Assembly (NCBI GenBank): GCA_021793895.1
Contig: JAJYRW010000101.1
Coordinates: 1 to 5,873 of the forward strand
From: Actinomycetes bacterium
GTDB taxonomy: Bacteria > Actinomycetota > Actinomycetes > Actinomycetales > JAJYRW01
Direction of reading: 5' to 3'
DNA: 5,873 nt
The position numbers and the translations under genes were made by a program. Numbering within the stretch: position 1 is the first letter of the stretch; every line of letters starts with the position of its first letter. Shown here in pieces: positions 1 through 5,727 of the stretch. The notes under the pieces are model-generated. The model had not been told where the DNA came from. It made no database searches and saw nothing but the letters and a program-made list of their open reading frames with translations.

Positions 1-31
1 CAACTACGCGCTGTAAGGGGCCGGAACTCAA
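1..31 (-). CDS. miaA: Probable start of miaA (tRNA dimethylallyltransferase), partial, runs off the left edge
   Basis: Only ten codons are visible, from a TTG start at 31-29, reading M-S-S-G-P-L-Q-R-V-V before the window ends. The hydrophobic run after a basic residue is how many MiaA proteins begin, just before the P-loop (typically VVGPTA-GKS), but the P-loop lies outside the window. Three things support the start: the TTG overlaps the TGA of the upstream gene in an ATTGA arrangement (4-base overlap), a GAAGG Shine-Dalgarno sits 7 bases upstream, and miaA is the expected gene after the dioxygenase-like gene in actinobacteria. MiaA transfers a dimethylallyl group to A37 of tRNAs reading UNN codons, which makes the substrate for MiaB encoded two genes upstream. 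The identity is inferred mainly from gene order. The next gene could start elsewhere. Confidence 0.5.
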   Translation of the reverse strand, partial: MSSGPLQRVV

Positions 32-777
32 TTGGCGGCCTTCTTCCTTGCCGACCAGGAAGCGGCGAAGTAGGTTACGCCACCAAACTGTTCAAAATGG
101 AAATTTTGCGGGTGGCAACTGCCATTTTCGATCATCGAAAACGCCCGCGCTGCCGCGGCGCCGGCCATCGCAAGAGTTGCCCCAACTTCCTGGCTACGCA
201 TTAAATCGATGTTCTTAAATCCCCGCCAGTTGCCTTCCTGGAGCACCCTGGTCAGTTCCGCATCAATCATCTGGCCCGGATCTGGTTGCGCTCCCGCGTT
301 CAAATTGGAAGTTTCCAGTCCCTGAGGGGCAGTTTCGGGGCGGTCAGGGGCAGTTTCCGGGCGCTGAGGGGCAGCGGGAAGCGGATCGATAACCAGCGGT
401 GCACTCGGGCCGTGTGTCGCGGCGCCGGTTCCCATAATCAGCCACAGGCTCGCTCCCTCAAAAGGCGCGGATTTCGGATCAAGGTCAGTGACGACGTCCA
501 AAATTTTGCCTTTAAACCCCGCCCCCAGCAGGAGCTGAGAGGCGATATGGAACCCCGGTAAGGGGCGGTTGAACTTCGAGCGCGGGGTGTAGAAAACGGC
601 CACTTGCGGCGGCGCGTCATTTCTGTGGCGGGAATTATCATTTCGGCGGATCTGGGCCAGTGCGCTTTGGATCAGGTCAGCGCAGCGAGTTTCGAGTTCC
701 GGCAGTGCCGGCTGCAGTCCGGACCTGCCCGGCAAGACCAGCTCGGTATCGGGGAGGAAAACGATGGGGAGGGCCAC
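28..777 (-). CDS. Hypothetical protein, class III extradiol dioxygenase subunit B-like (Rv2728c-like position)
   Basis: This is a 249-residue protein of unknown function with a GTG start; no other in-frame start lies nearby upstream. It sits 11 bases after miaB and overlaps the probable miaA, the place where actinobacteria carry a protein annotated as class III extradiol dioxygenase subunit B-like. Features matching my memory of that family are a proline-rich N-terminus (about 5-25), a hydrophobic stretch at 75-96, the LWLIMGTGAA segment (111-120) where relatives have a V-GDGSA motif, an alanine-rich helix (199-213) and the C-terminal GGVTYFAASW (232-241), close to the family's GVGYFVA-W ending. 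The N-terminal His-Pro usual in LigB-type enzymes is not seen (PDTELVLPG instead), so dioxygenase activity is doubtful. A 7-residue repeat (136-156) lies in what is probably a linker. No Shine-Dalgarno precedes the GTG, so coupling to miaB translation is likely. No signal peptide or membrane span is evident. The reading frame is sure; the family call is moderate. Confidence 0.8.
   Translation of the reverse strand: MALPIVFLPDTELVLPGRSGLQPALPELETRCADLIQSALAQIRRNDNSRHRNDAPPQVAVFYTPRSKFNRPLPGFHIASQLLLGAGFKGKILDVVTDLDPKSAPFEGASLWLIMGTGAATHGPSAPLVIDPLPAAPQRPETAPDRPETAPQGLETSNLNAGAQPDPGQMIDAELTRVLQEGNWRGFKNIDLMRSQEVGATLAMAGAAAARAFSMIENGSCHPQNFHFEQFGGVTYFAASWSARKKAAN
39..49 (-). promoter_or_regulatory. 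Ribosome binding site supporting the TTG start of the gene at the left edge
   Basis: On the minus strand the bases read AAGGAAGAAGG. The final GAAGG (43-39) is 7 bases from the TTG at 31. It lies inside the last codons of the upstream hypothetical gene, which suits a translationally coupled start. This purine run is the main reason to accept a TTG start so close to the edge. Confidence 0.5.
310..372 (-). repeat. Three tandem 21-base repeats, in frame, encoding (AP-x-x-x-E-T)x3
   Basis: Three adjacent 21-base units (310-330, 331-351, 352-372) share the plus-strand pattern agtttc at the start and aggggc at the end, with a variable middle. Because 21 is a multiple of three, they encode three heptads in the hypothetical protein: APQRPET, APDRPET and APQGLET (residues 136-156). 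The array sits between the central conserved block and the C-terminal domain, so it probably forms an extended, disordered linker. Tandem repeats of this kind can change copy number by slippage without breaking the frame. Confidence 0.9.
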
Positions 778-788
778 GGCGCGCAGGT

Positions 789-2342
789 TTAAGAAGTTCG
801 AATGGTGGGCATTCCCAAACTCACGCCGTTTGTGCCACTCGTGGTTGGACTTTGACCGGCAAGTTTGCCGCGCTCATGCGCGGCCCAGGCGTCACCGGCG
901 CGCGTGCGGCGCAACTGAAATTCTCCAGTGGTTAAAGCCGAATCGGCTACCAAGTGGTGGGGGGCGGCGTGGGTAACTACGGCTTTGACAATGTCGCCGG
1001 GACGGGGCGTACGCGAGGAGCGGGTTTCCGAATCAAGCAGCGGAGCGGGGCCAAGCGCGTCCTCGGGTAGGGAAATATGGGTTAGTCGATGATCGCGCGA
1101 GCGGCCCGAAACGCGATTGGTGCGATCGTCTTTGCGTCCCCCGCCCTGAGTGATGAGTACTTCGACCTCGGTACCAATGCGGGCGCGATTTTCCTGTTCG
1201 GAAATGTCATTTTGCAGCCGAACCAGCCGCTCATAGCGCTCTTGTACCACCTCGGGTGGGATTTGGTCATCCATGGTCGCAGCCGGGGTGCCGGGGCGCG
1301 GGGAGTATTGGAAGGTGTAGGCCATCGCAAAGCGGGATTTTTCGACGACGGCCATGGTGTCTTGGAAGTCTTCCTCAGTTTCTCCCGGGAAGCCGACAAT
1401 AATATCGGTGGTGATGGCGGCGTTGGGAATGCGCTCGCGGACACGATCGAGGATGCCCAGGTACTTCTTTGACCGATAGGACCGCCGCATCGCGCGTAAA
1501 ACTGCATCAGAACCGGACTGGAGGGGCATGTGGAGCGAGGGCATCACGTTGGGAGTTTCGGCCATCGCGTCGATGACGTCGTCGGTGAACGCGGCTGGGT
1601 GGGGGCTAGTGAATCGAACCCGCTCAAGGCCGGAAATTTCACCGCACGCCCGCAGCAGTTTGGCGAATGCTCCCCGATCGCCAAAGCCCACACCGTAGCT
1701 GTTTACGTTTTGCCCCAGGAGCGTTACCTCAATAGCGCCCTGGGCCACGAGCGCTTCGACCTCCGCCAGAATGTCACCCGGTTTGCGATCGCGCTCTTTT
1801 CCGCGCAATTGCGGGACAATGCAAAATGTGCAGGTGTTATTGCAGCCCACCGAGATTGATACCCACCCCGAATAGGCGGCGTCGCGCTTGGCGGGCAGGG
1901 TGGACGGGAACGTCTCTAGGGCGTCCAGAATCTCCACCTGCGCTTCGGCGTTGTGCCGGGCCCGCTCCAGGAGTATCGGTAGGGAGCCAAGGTTGTGGGT
2001 GCCAAATACGACGTCTACCCACGGGGCGCGGTCCACAATGGTGGAGCGGTCTTTTTGTGCCAGGCAGCCCCCCACTGCAATTTGCATTCCGGGCCGTTCA
2101 CGCTTGGCCGCGGCTAGTTGGCCCAAGTTTCCATAGAGCTTATTATCCGCGTTCTCCCGTACCGCGCAGGTATTGAGGACGACAATGTCGATTTCGCCGC
2201 GTTCAATTTGCGTTTCTTCGGCTCGGACGTAGCCGGCCTCCTCCAACATGCCGGCTAAGCGTTCTGAATCGTGAACATTCATTTGGCAGCCGAAGGTGCG
2301 CACCTGATAGGTGCGCGGCGCCTGGATCGTGGTTGCACTCAT
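789..2342 (-). CDS. miaB: tRNA-2-methylthio-N6-dimethylallyladenosine synthase MiaB
   Basis: This 517-residue radical-SAM methylthiotransferase converts i6A37 to ms2i6A37 in tRNAs that read UNN codons, which stabilises codon-anticodon pairing. All expected parts are present. The N-terminal UPF0004 domain (about 11-125) carries the three cysteines of the auxiliary 4Fe-4S cluster at C19 (FGCQMN), C59 (NTCAVRE) and C93 (GGCLAQ). The radical-SAM core (about 155-385) has the CNNTCTFC motif (C167, C171, C174). A TRAM domain (about 388-475) binds RNA, with an Arg-rich insert at 403-419. A tail of about 40 residues, low in recognisable motifs, follows the TRAM domain. The ATG start is the first in frame and gives the usual short leader before the FGCQMN motif; the upstream Shine-Dalgarno is weak. 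The gene follows rny after 27 bases and leads into the hypothetical gene after 11. The probable miaA downstream supplies its substrate. The identity is secure. Confidence 0.97.
   Translation of the reverse strand: MSATTIQAPRTYQVRTFGCQMNVHDSERLAGMLEEAGYVRAEETQIERGEIDIVVLNTCAVRENADNKLYGNLGQLAAAKRERPGMQIAVGGCLAQKDRSTIVDRAPWVDVVFGTHNLGSLPILLERARHNAEAQVEILDALETFPSTLPAKRDAAYSGWVSISVGCNNTCTFCIVPQLRGKERDRKPGDILAEVEALVAQGAIEVTLLGQNVNSYGVGFGDRGAFAKLLRACGEISGLERVRFTSPHPAAFTDDVIDAMAETPNVMPSLHMPLQSGSDAVLRAMRRSYRSKKYLGILDRVRERIPNAAITTDIIVGFPGETEEDFQDTMAVVEKSRFAMAYTFQYSPRPGTPAATMDDQIPPEVVQERYERLVRLQNDISEQENRARIGTEVEVLITQGGGRKDDRTNRVSGRSRDHRLTHISLPEDALGPAPLLDSETRSSRTPRPGDIVKAVVTHAAPHHLVADSALTTGEFQLRRTRAGDAWAAHERGKLAGQSPTTSGTNGVSLGMPTIRTS
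2294..2316 (-). other. Strong hairpin with nested palindrome near the 5' end of miaB mRNA
   Basis: The bases 2298-2316 form a perfect inverted repeat, arms GCGCACCT and AGGTGCGC of 8 bases with a 3-base loop. Overlapping it, 2294-2305 is a perfect 12-base palindrome (AGGTGCGCACCT). AGGTGCGC therefore occurs twice, 15 bases apart. In the mRNA the hairpin starts about 26 bases after the A of the ATG, within the codons for residues 9 to 15, just before the FGCQMN segment. The sequence also codes, so the structure may be incidental. Confidence 0.6.
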
Positions 2343-2369
2343 AACAGCCCATAGCCTACGACGTGTGTA

Positions 2370-3821
2370 CTAGCTGGCCGTAGCCGTGGCCCGCGTCTCT
2401 CGAATGACTACCACTTGGACCTGGCCCGGGTAGGTCATCTCGGTTTGAATTCGCTTGGCAATGGTTCGAGCCAGCTCAACTGCGGCTTCGTCATCCACCT
2501 GTTCTGGTTCAACGGCAACGCGCACCTCGCGGCCCGCGTTCATAGCAAACGCTCGCGCCACACCGGGCGAATCCTCGGCGATCTTTTCAATGCGAGCAAC
2601 CCGCTCGACATACTGGTCAAGTTCTTCGCGGCGCGCTCCGGGCCGGGCGGCGGAGATCGCGTCCGCAATTTGGACCACTACGGCCTCCAGCGTCTCAGCT
2701 GGCACTTCGTCGTGATGGGCGGCAATGGCATTAACTACGGCATGTGACTCACCATGCCGGCGCGCTAGGTCCGCACCGATTAGGGCGTGGGTTCCCTCAA
2801 TTTCGTGGCTTAGCGCCTTGCCGATGTCGTGTAAGAATGCCGCGCGCCGGGCCAGTTCCACATCCAGATTCAAATCTGCCGCTATCAGCGCGGCGAGGTA
2901 GGCGCTTTCTACCATGTGCGCAAGCACGTTTTGCCCAAAGCTCGTACGCAGACGCAGGCGGCCAAGGGTTTGAATAAGTTCGGGAGCTAAACCACTTACC
3001 CCAACCTCATCGGCTGCGCGCTGGCCCGCCTCGTGGGTCCGTTGCTCGGCCCGAGCCGAGGCCTCATGAAAAACACTTTCAATCCGCTCCGGATGTATGC
3101 GGCCATCGGCGATGAGGGCTTCCAACATGTCGCGGGCAATTTCGCGCCGCTCAGGATCAAAGCAGGAAAGTAGGACGGTGGTTGGGGTTTCATCGATAAC
3201 CACATTGACACCGGTGATCGTTTCAAACGTGCGAATATTGCGTCCCTCTTTGCCAATGATGCGGCCCTTCATTTCTTCGGAAGGGAGCTGGACCAGCGTG
3301 ACAATTGACTGCGCCGAGGTGGGCACGGCGAGCCGCTGCATCGCAGTAGTCAATATCCTGGTGGCCCGGTGTTCCGCTTCGGCCTTTGCCGCCTGTTCGG
3401 CTTGGCGGATTAGGGCGCGGTTTTCGTGTTCAATTTCTGCTTGGATGCGATCGCTTAACTCTTCGCGCGCCTGGGAGACTGAAAATTCGCCAATCCGGGC
3501 CAGCTCGGCCCGCAACCGGTTCTCAAACTCAAGTCGTTCAGTTTCGAGCTCAGCGCGGCGCTGCGATAAATCAGCTGCTTTAACTGCCAGGCGCTCTCGG
3601 GCCGCTTCCTGGTCGGCTTCAAAGCGCTCTTGAAGTTTTGCCACTTGGGCCGAGCGCTGTTCGGCATCGCTTCGCTGTTTTTGCGCCTCTTGGCGCACTT
3701 CGGCGGCTTCTTCGGCGGAGCGGCGGCGCACCTCGTTCGCATCGCGCCGGGCGACAAGAATTAACAGAAGCGCAATGAGGCAAGCCAAGAGCAGCGCAGT
3801 AATCACCAGACTCTCGCCCAT
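2370..3821 (-). CDS. rny: Ribonuclease Y, membrane-anchored endoribonuclease
   Basis: RNase Y starts bulk mRNA turnover by cutting single-stranded RNA, usually as a dimer tethered to the inner face of the cytoplasmic membrane. The 483-residue product shows the full family layout: an N-terminal membrane helix (about 5-23), a highly charged coiled coil (about 27-155), a KH RNA-binding domain (about 172-240) with the IIGKEGRN loop at 188-195, and an HD phosphohydrolase domain (about 290-395). The metal-binding HD pair is H331-D332 in FLHDIGK; H302, H369-H370 and D387 are at expected family positions. The C-terminus has the conserved block ending in YPGQ-(x)-VIRETRA (464-478). The length is somewhat below the about 520 residues of Bacillus RNase Y, and the missing part appears to be coiled coil. 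GGAGGT lies only 3 bases before the ATG, an unusually short gap, but no better in-frame start exists. The gene lies 27 bases after recX and 27 before miaB, so it looks cotranscribed with both. Confidence 0.96.
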   Translation of the reverse strand: MGESLVITALLLACLIALLLILVARRDANEVRRRSAEEAAEVRQEAQKQRSDAEQRSAQVAKLQERFEADQEAARERLAVKAADLSQRRAELETERLEFENRLRAELARIGEFSVSQAREELSDRIQAEIEHENRALIRQAEQAAKAEAEHRATRILTTAMQRLAVPTSAQSIVTLVQLPSEEMKGRIIGKEGRNIRTFETITGVNVVIDETPTTVLLSCFDPERREIARDMLEALIADGRIHPERIESVFHEASARAEQRTHEAGQRAADEVGVSGLAPELIQTLGRLRLRTSFGQNVLAHMVESAYLAALIAADLNLDVELARRAAFLHDIGKALSHEIEGTHALIGADLARRHGESHAVVNAIAAHHDEVPAETLEAVVVQIADAISAARPGARREELDQYVERVARIEKIAEDSPGVARAFAMNAGREVRVAVEPEQVDDEAAVELARTIAKRIQTEMTYPGQVQVVVIRETRATATAS

Positions 3822-3824
3822 TGC

Positions 3825-3830
3825 ACCTCC
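3825..3830 (-). promoter_or_regulatory. Ribosome binding site of rny, unusually close to the start
   Basis: GGAGGT on the minus strand is the strongest Shine-Dalgarno in the operon, but only 3 bases (GCA) separate it from the ATG at 3821-3819, shorter than the common 5 to 9. The next in-frame candidate, GTG at codon 6, would be 18 bases away, which is too far, so the ATG is kept. Confidence 0.65.
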
Positions 3831-3848
3831 AACATGGACTTATTGTCT

Positions 3849-4412
3849 TTAGATCATCCCATCATCGCGCTGATCTAATGCCGGGCGGATCACACTAAGA
3901 GCCTGCGCGGTGGAATACCCCCGCCGCCCTAAATAACCCACCAACCGCTGCAGCGCCCGCTCGCGCGGCAGCCTTCGAACTGATTCCATGCGGCGGGCAA
4001 CTAGTTCTTCTGCGCGCTGCATTTCCGCTTCATCGTCCAATTGCTCCAGTGCGGCCTGTGCGTGTTCGTCACTTAGGCCACGGCGGCGCAACTCTTGCGC
4101 TATTGCGCGTCGCGCCTGGCCGCGCTCCCGATGTCGGGTACGCACCACCATGGCGGCATATTCTGCATCATCGATCAGCCCGAGCTCTTCATAACGATCG
4201 AGAATTTCATCTGCAATATCAGCGCTAATATCACGTTCGACAAGTCGCTGGTGCAGTTCAAACCGGCTGCGTGGGGCGCGGGATAAGGTGCGCAATAAAA
4301 TTTCCCGCGCCCGTTCCGCTTCTTCAGCGCTCGATTGCTCAGACTCTTGCTGGGTCTTGGCAGATTCTTCCCCGTTTGGCGCCTCGCCCTTTCTCGTTTC
4401 GAAGTCCTCCAT
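3849..4412 (-). CDS. recX: Regulatory protein RecX
   Basis: RecX binds in the groove of RecA filaments and limits their growth and ATPase and strand-exchange activity. It is commonly made from the transcript that also carries recA, as here. The 187-residue protein has a charged, Glu-rich, probably disordered N-terminal tail (1-33) followed by the three-helix repeats of the family: the first at about 34-80 with the PRSRFEL-x-RL signature (47-57), then GLIDDAEYA (78-86) opening the second with the R-x-R-x-(x)-G and EL-R-RGLS segment (91-114), and a third ending in YLGRRGYS (160-167). It starts 44 bases after recA. No Shine-Dalgarno precedes the ATG (upstream bases are GCTAGCCCCGCC) and there is no alternative start in the tail, so translation probably depends on ribosomes arriving from recA or is weak. 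Low RecX relative to RecA would fit its role. The identity rests on these motifs and on position. Confidence 0.93.
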   Translation of the reverse strand: MEDFETRKGEAPNGEESAKTQQESEQSSAEEAERAREILLRTLSRAPRSRFELHQRLVERDISADIADEILDRYEELGLIDDAEYAAMVVRTRHRERGQARRAIAQELRRRGLSDEHAQAALEQLDDEAEMQRAEELVARRMESVRRLPRERALQRLVGYLGRRGYSTAQALSVIRPALDQRDDGMI

Positions 4413-4456
4413 GGCGGGGCTAGCTCGCCACAGGATGAAGCGGACGTAGTACCGAT

Positions 4457-5506
4457 TTAGAAGTCAACCGCGACCTCTTCTTCAGACTTTTCGGCTTCGT
4501 CTTTCGCAGCCTCTCCGATGCCCAGTTTCTCTTTAATTTTCCGCTCGAGTTCATCAGCGAGTTCGGGATTATCGCGCAAGAAAGTGCGGGCGTTTTCCTT
4601 CCCCTGCCCGAGTTGGTCGCTGTCATAGGTGAACCAGGCACCAGATTTGCGAACGAGTCCGTGCTCGACACCCAAGTCGATCAGGCTGCCTTCCCGCGAT
4701 ATTCCTTGGCCATAGATGATGTCGAATTCGGCCTGTTTAAAGGGAGGAGCCATCTTATTTTTCACGATGCGGGCCCGCGTGCGGTTACCCACCGGGGAGG
4801 TTCCTTCTTTGAGCGTTTCAATCCGTCGAACGTCGATGCGGACGGAGGAGTAAAACTTCAGCGCCTTACCCCCGGTAGTTGTCTCCGGACTTCCGAAGAA
4901 AACACCAATCTTTTCTCGCAACTGGTTAATAAAGATTGCGGTGGTTCCGGCAGCATTTAGCCCACCGGTGATCTTGCGCAGCGCCTGCGACATCAAGCGG
5001 GCCTGCAAACCGACGTGGCTATCGCCCATTTCGCCCTCGATCTCCGCCTTGGGAACCAGCGCAGCAACGGAGTCGATTACCACGATGTCCAAAGCGCCGG
5101 AGCGGATGAGCATGTCCATAATTTCGAGCGCTTGTTCACCCGTGTCAGGCTGTGAAACCAAAAGAGAGTCGGTGTCAACACCAAGTTTCTTGGCATATTC
5201 CGGGTCTAGGGCGTGCTCAGCGTCAATGAACGCGGCCACACCACCGGCCCGCTGGGCGTTCGCTACGGCATGCAGAGCAACCGTGGTTTTACCCGAACTT
5301 TCTGGCCCATAAACTTCAACTATGCGCCCGCGCGGCAGGCCGCCAATCCCCAAAGCAACGTCTAACGCAATTGACCCGGTGGGGACTACCTCAGTCATCA
5401 CCCGCTGTTCATCGCCCAGACGCATAACCGAGCCTTTTCCAAATTGTCGATCAATTTGGGAAAGCGCAGTTTCAAGAGCCTTAGCGCGATCTGCCGGTAC
5501 AGCCAT
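4457..5506 (-). CDS. recA: Recombinase RecA
   Basis: RecA forms ATP-dependent filaments on single-stranded DNA, pairs homologous strands, and triggers LexA self-cleavage in the SOS response. The 349-residue protein is complete and uninterrupted. It has the N-terminal helix and linker (about 5-35), Walker [10 protein letters not shown] (67-75), the catalytic glutamate E97 in DAEHALDP, Walker [11 protein letters not shown] (141-150), DNA-binding loop L1 around [10 protein letters not shown] (157-166), loop L2 (about 193-212) ending in GSPETTTGG, and an acidic C-terminal tail (about 333-349) typical of autoregulated RecA. Loop L2 reads GVFFG, with Phe at 203 where many RecAs have Met. There is no intein, unlike in some mycobacteria. 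The ATG at 5506 is chosen over an in-frame GTG at 5539 because it has AGGTGG at 6 bases and gives the usual N-terminus. Two putative damage-responsive promoters lie upstream. Confidence 0.98.
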   Translation of the reverse strand: MAVPADRAKALETALSQIDRQFGKGSVMRLGDEQRVMTEVVPTGSIALDVALGIGGLPRGRIVEVYGPESSGKTTVALHAVANAQRAGGVAAFIDAEHALDPEYAKKLGVDTDSLLVSQPDTGEQALEIMDMLIRSGALDIVVIDSVAALVPKAEIEGEMGDSHVGLQARLMSQALRKITGGLNAAGTTAIFINQLREKIGVFFGSPETTTGGKALKFYSSVRIDVRRIETLKEGTSPVGNRTRARIVKNKMAPPFKQAEFDIIYGQGISREGSLIDLGVEHGLVRKSGAWFTYDSDQLGQGKENARTFLRDNPELADELERKIKEKLGIGEAAKDEAEKSEEEVAVDF

Positions 5507-5512
5507 TGGTTT

Positions 5513-5518
5513 CCACCT
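5513..5518 (-). promoter_or_regulatory. Ribosome binding site of recA
   Basis: AGGTGG on the minus strand lies 6 bases before the ATG at 5506-5504. It fixes the recA start and argues against the in-frame GTG 33 bases further upstream, which has no comparable purine run. Confidence 0.85.
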
Positions 5519-5548
5519 AACGTTGTTAAACGACGCCACATGTCGACG

Positions 5549-5563
5549 TCAATCAATTTTCAT
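5549..5563 (-). CDS. Possible leaderless four-codon leader reading frame (M-K-I-D) upstream of recA
   Basis: ATG AAA ATT GAT TGA lies between the PafBC-type promoter and recA. The A of the ATG (5563) is 6 bases after the last base of the -10 element, where transcription would be expected to start, so the RNA could begin with AUG and be read without a leader. It has no Shine-Dalgarno of its own. Such a short frame can occur by chance, and a function is only inferred. Confidence 0.2.
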   Translation of the reverse strand: MKID

Positions 5564-5568
5564 ATCTG

Positions 5569-5591
5569 ACGCTACGGGAACCCTCTGACAA
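5569..5591 (-). promoter_or_regulatory. RecA-NDp-type promoter of recA (PafBC-dependent damage promoter)
   Basis: On the minus strand, TTGTCAGAG (5591-5583), an 8-base spacer, and TAGCGT (5574-5569) match the mycobacterial RecA-NDp consensus TTGTCRGTG-N8-TANNNT at every fixed position but one (GAG for GTG). This promoter class drives LexA-independent induction of recA and other repair genes through the WYL-domain activator PafBC (established in mycobacteria). Transcription should start near 5563-5562, giving a leader of about 56 bases before recA. pafBC itself is not in this window. Confidence 0.8.
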
Positions 5592-5638
5592 ATCGGGTTC
5601 AGCGACCTTGACGGTGGATTCCGCAGGTCGAGCGCACC

Positions 5639-5648
5639 TTGTTAACAA
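5639..5648. repeat. Perfect 10-base palindrome between the SOS box and the second recA promoter
   Basis: TTGTTAACAA is a perfect palindrome just downstream of the SOS box. It covers the likely start site of the SOS-controlled transcript. A related TTTAACAACG occurs just upstream of the recA ribosome binding site (about 5522-5531). No known regulator is assigned; it could be chance in AT-richer intergenic DNA. Confidence 0.35.
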
Positions 5649-5653
5649 CACTA

Positions 5654-5681
5654 ATCGTACAGGCGTTCGACTGATTCGGAA
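5654..5681 (-). promoter_or_regulatory. Probable SOS-controlled upstream promoter of recA
   Basis: A good -10 hexamer TACGAT (5659-5654) overlaps the SOS box. A weak -35 candidate TTCCGA (5681-5676) lies 16 bases upstream, matching the TTGACA consensus at three positions. Transcription would start near 5649-5647 and give a leader of about 140 bases. The -35 is poor, so the call rests mainly on the -10 and its overlap with the operator. Confidence 0.5.
5655..5670. promoter_or_regulatory. lexA box: LexA-binding SOS box upstream of recA
   Basis: TCGAACGCCTGTACGA (minus strand) matches the actinobacterial SOS operator TCGAAC-N4-GTTCGA at 11 of 12 defined positions, the one change being A for T in the right arm. 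LexA bound here would block the overlapping -10 hexamer TACGAT, giving repression until RecA filaments promote LexA cleavage. The box is about 150 bases upstream of recA, in the gap after the DUF3046 gene, where an autoregulatory SOS box is expected. Confidence 0.82.
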
Positions 5682-5727
5682 GGGTGACGCGCCCAAGAAG
5701 ACTTCACAAGTGTGCCCGCGGATACTT

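Noticed and set aside
867..884. 7-base-pair GC-rich hairpin near the 3' end of miaB, considered as a terminator
   Set aside because: No T-run follows on either strand, it lies inside the miaB reading frame, and another gene follows after only 11 bases.
1089..1472. Plus-strand open frame of 127 codons opposite miaB
   Set aside because: No recognisable domain, and it lies wholly inside the well-supported miaB gene.
3097..3633. Plus-strand open frame of 178 codons opposite rny
   Set aside because: The translation is Ser/Arg-rich low complexity, as expected antisense to a GC-rich coiled-coil gene, and rny is complete with all its motifs on the other strand.
4413..4456. Possible terminator or attenuator hairpin between recA and recX
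   Set aside because: Only a 4-base-pair GGCG/CGCC stem can be drawn and there is no T-run; too weak to annotate.
4457..5506. Intein insertion in RecA, as in some mycobacteria
   Set aside because: The protein is 349 residues with continuous motifs, so no intein is present.
5507..5539. In-frame GTG start extending RecA by 11 residues
   Set aside because: It lacks a Shine-Dalgarno, the added residues are not RecA-like, and the ATG at 5506 has AGGTGG at 6 bases and gives the usual N-terminus.
5507..5727. tRNA, small RNA gene, CRISPR repeats or mobile-element ends in the largest gene-free stretch
   Set aside because: No cloverleaf, repeated spacer pattern or flanking inverted repeats were seen. 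The stretch is explained by the recA promoters.
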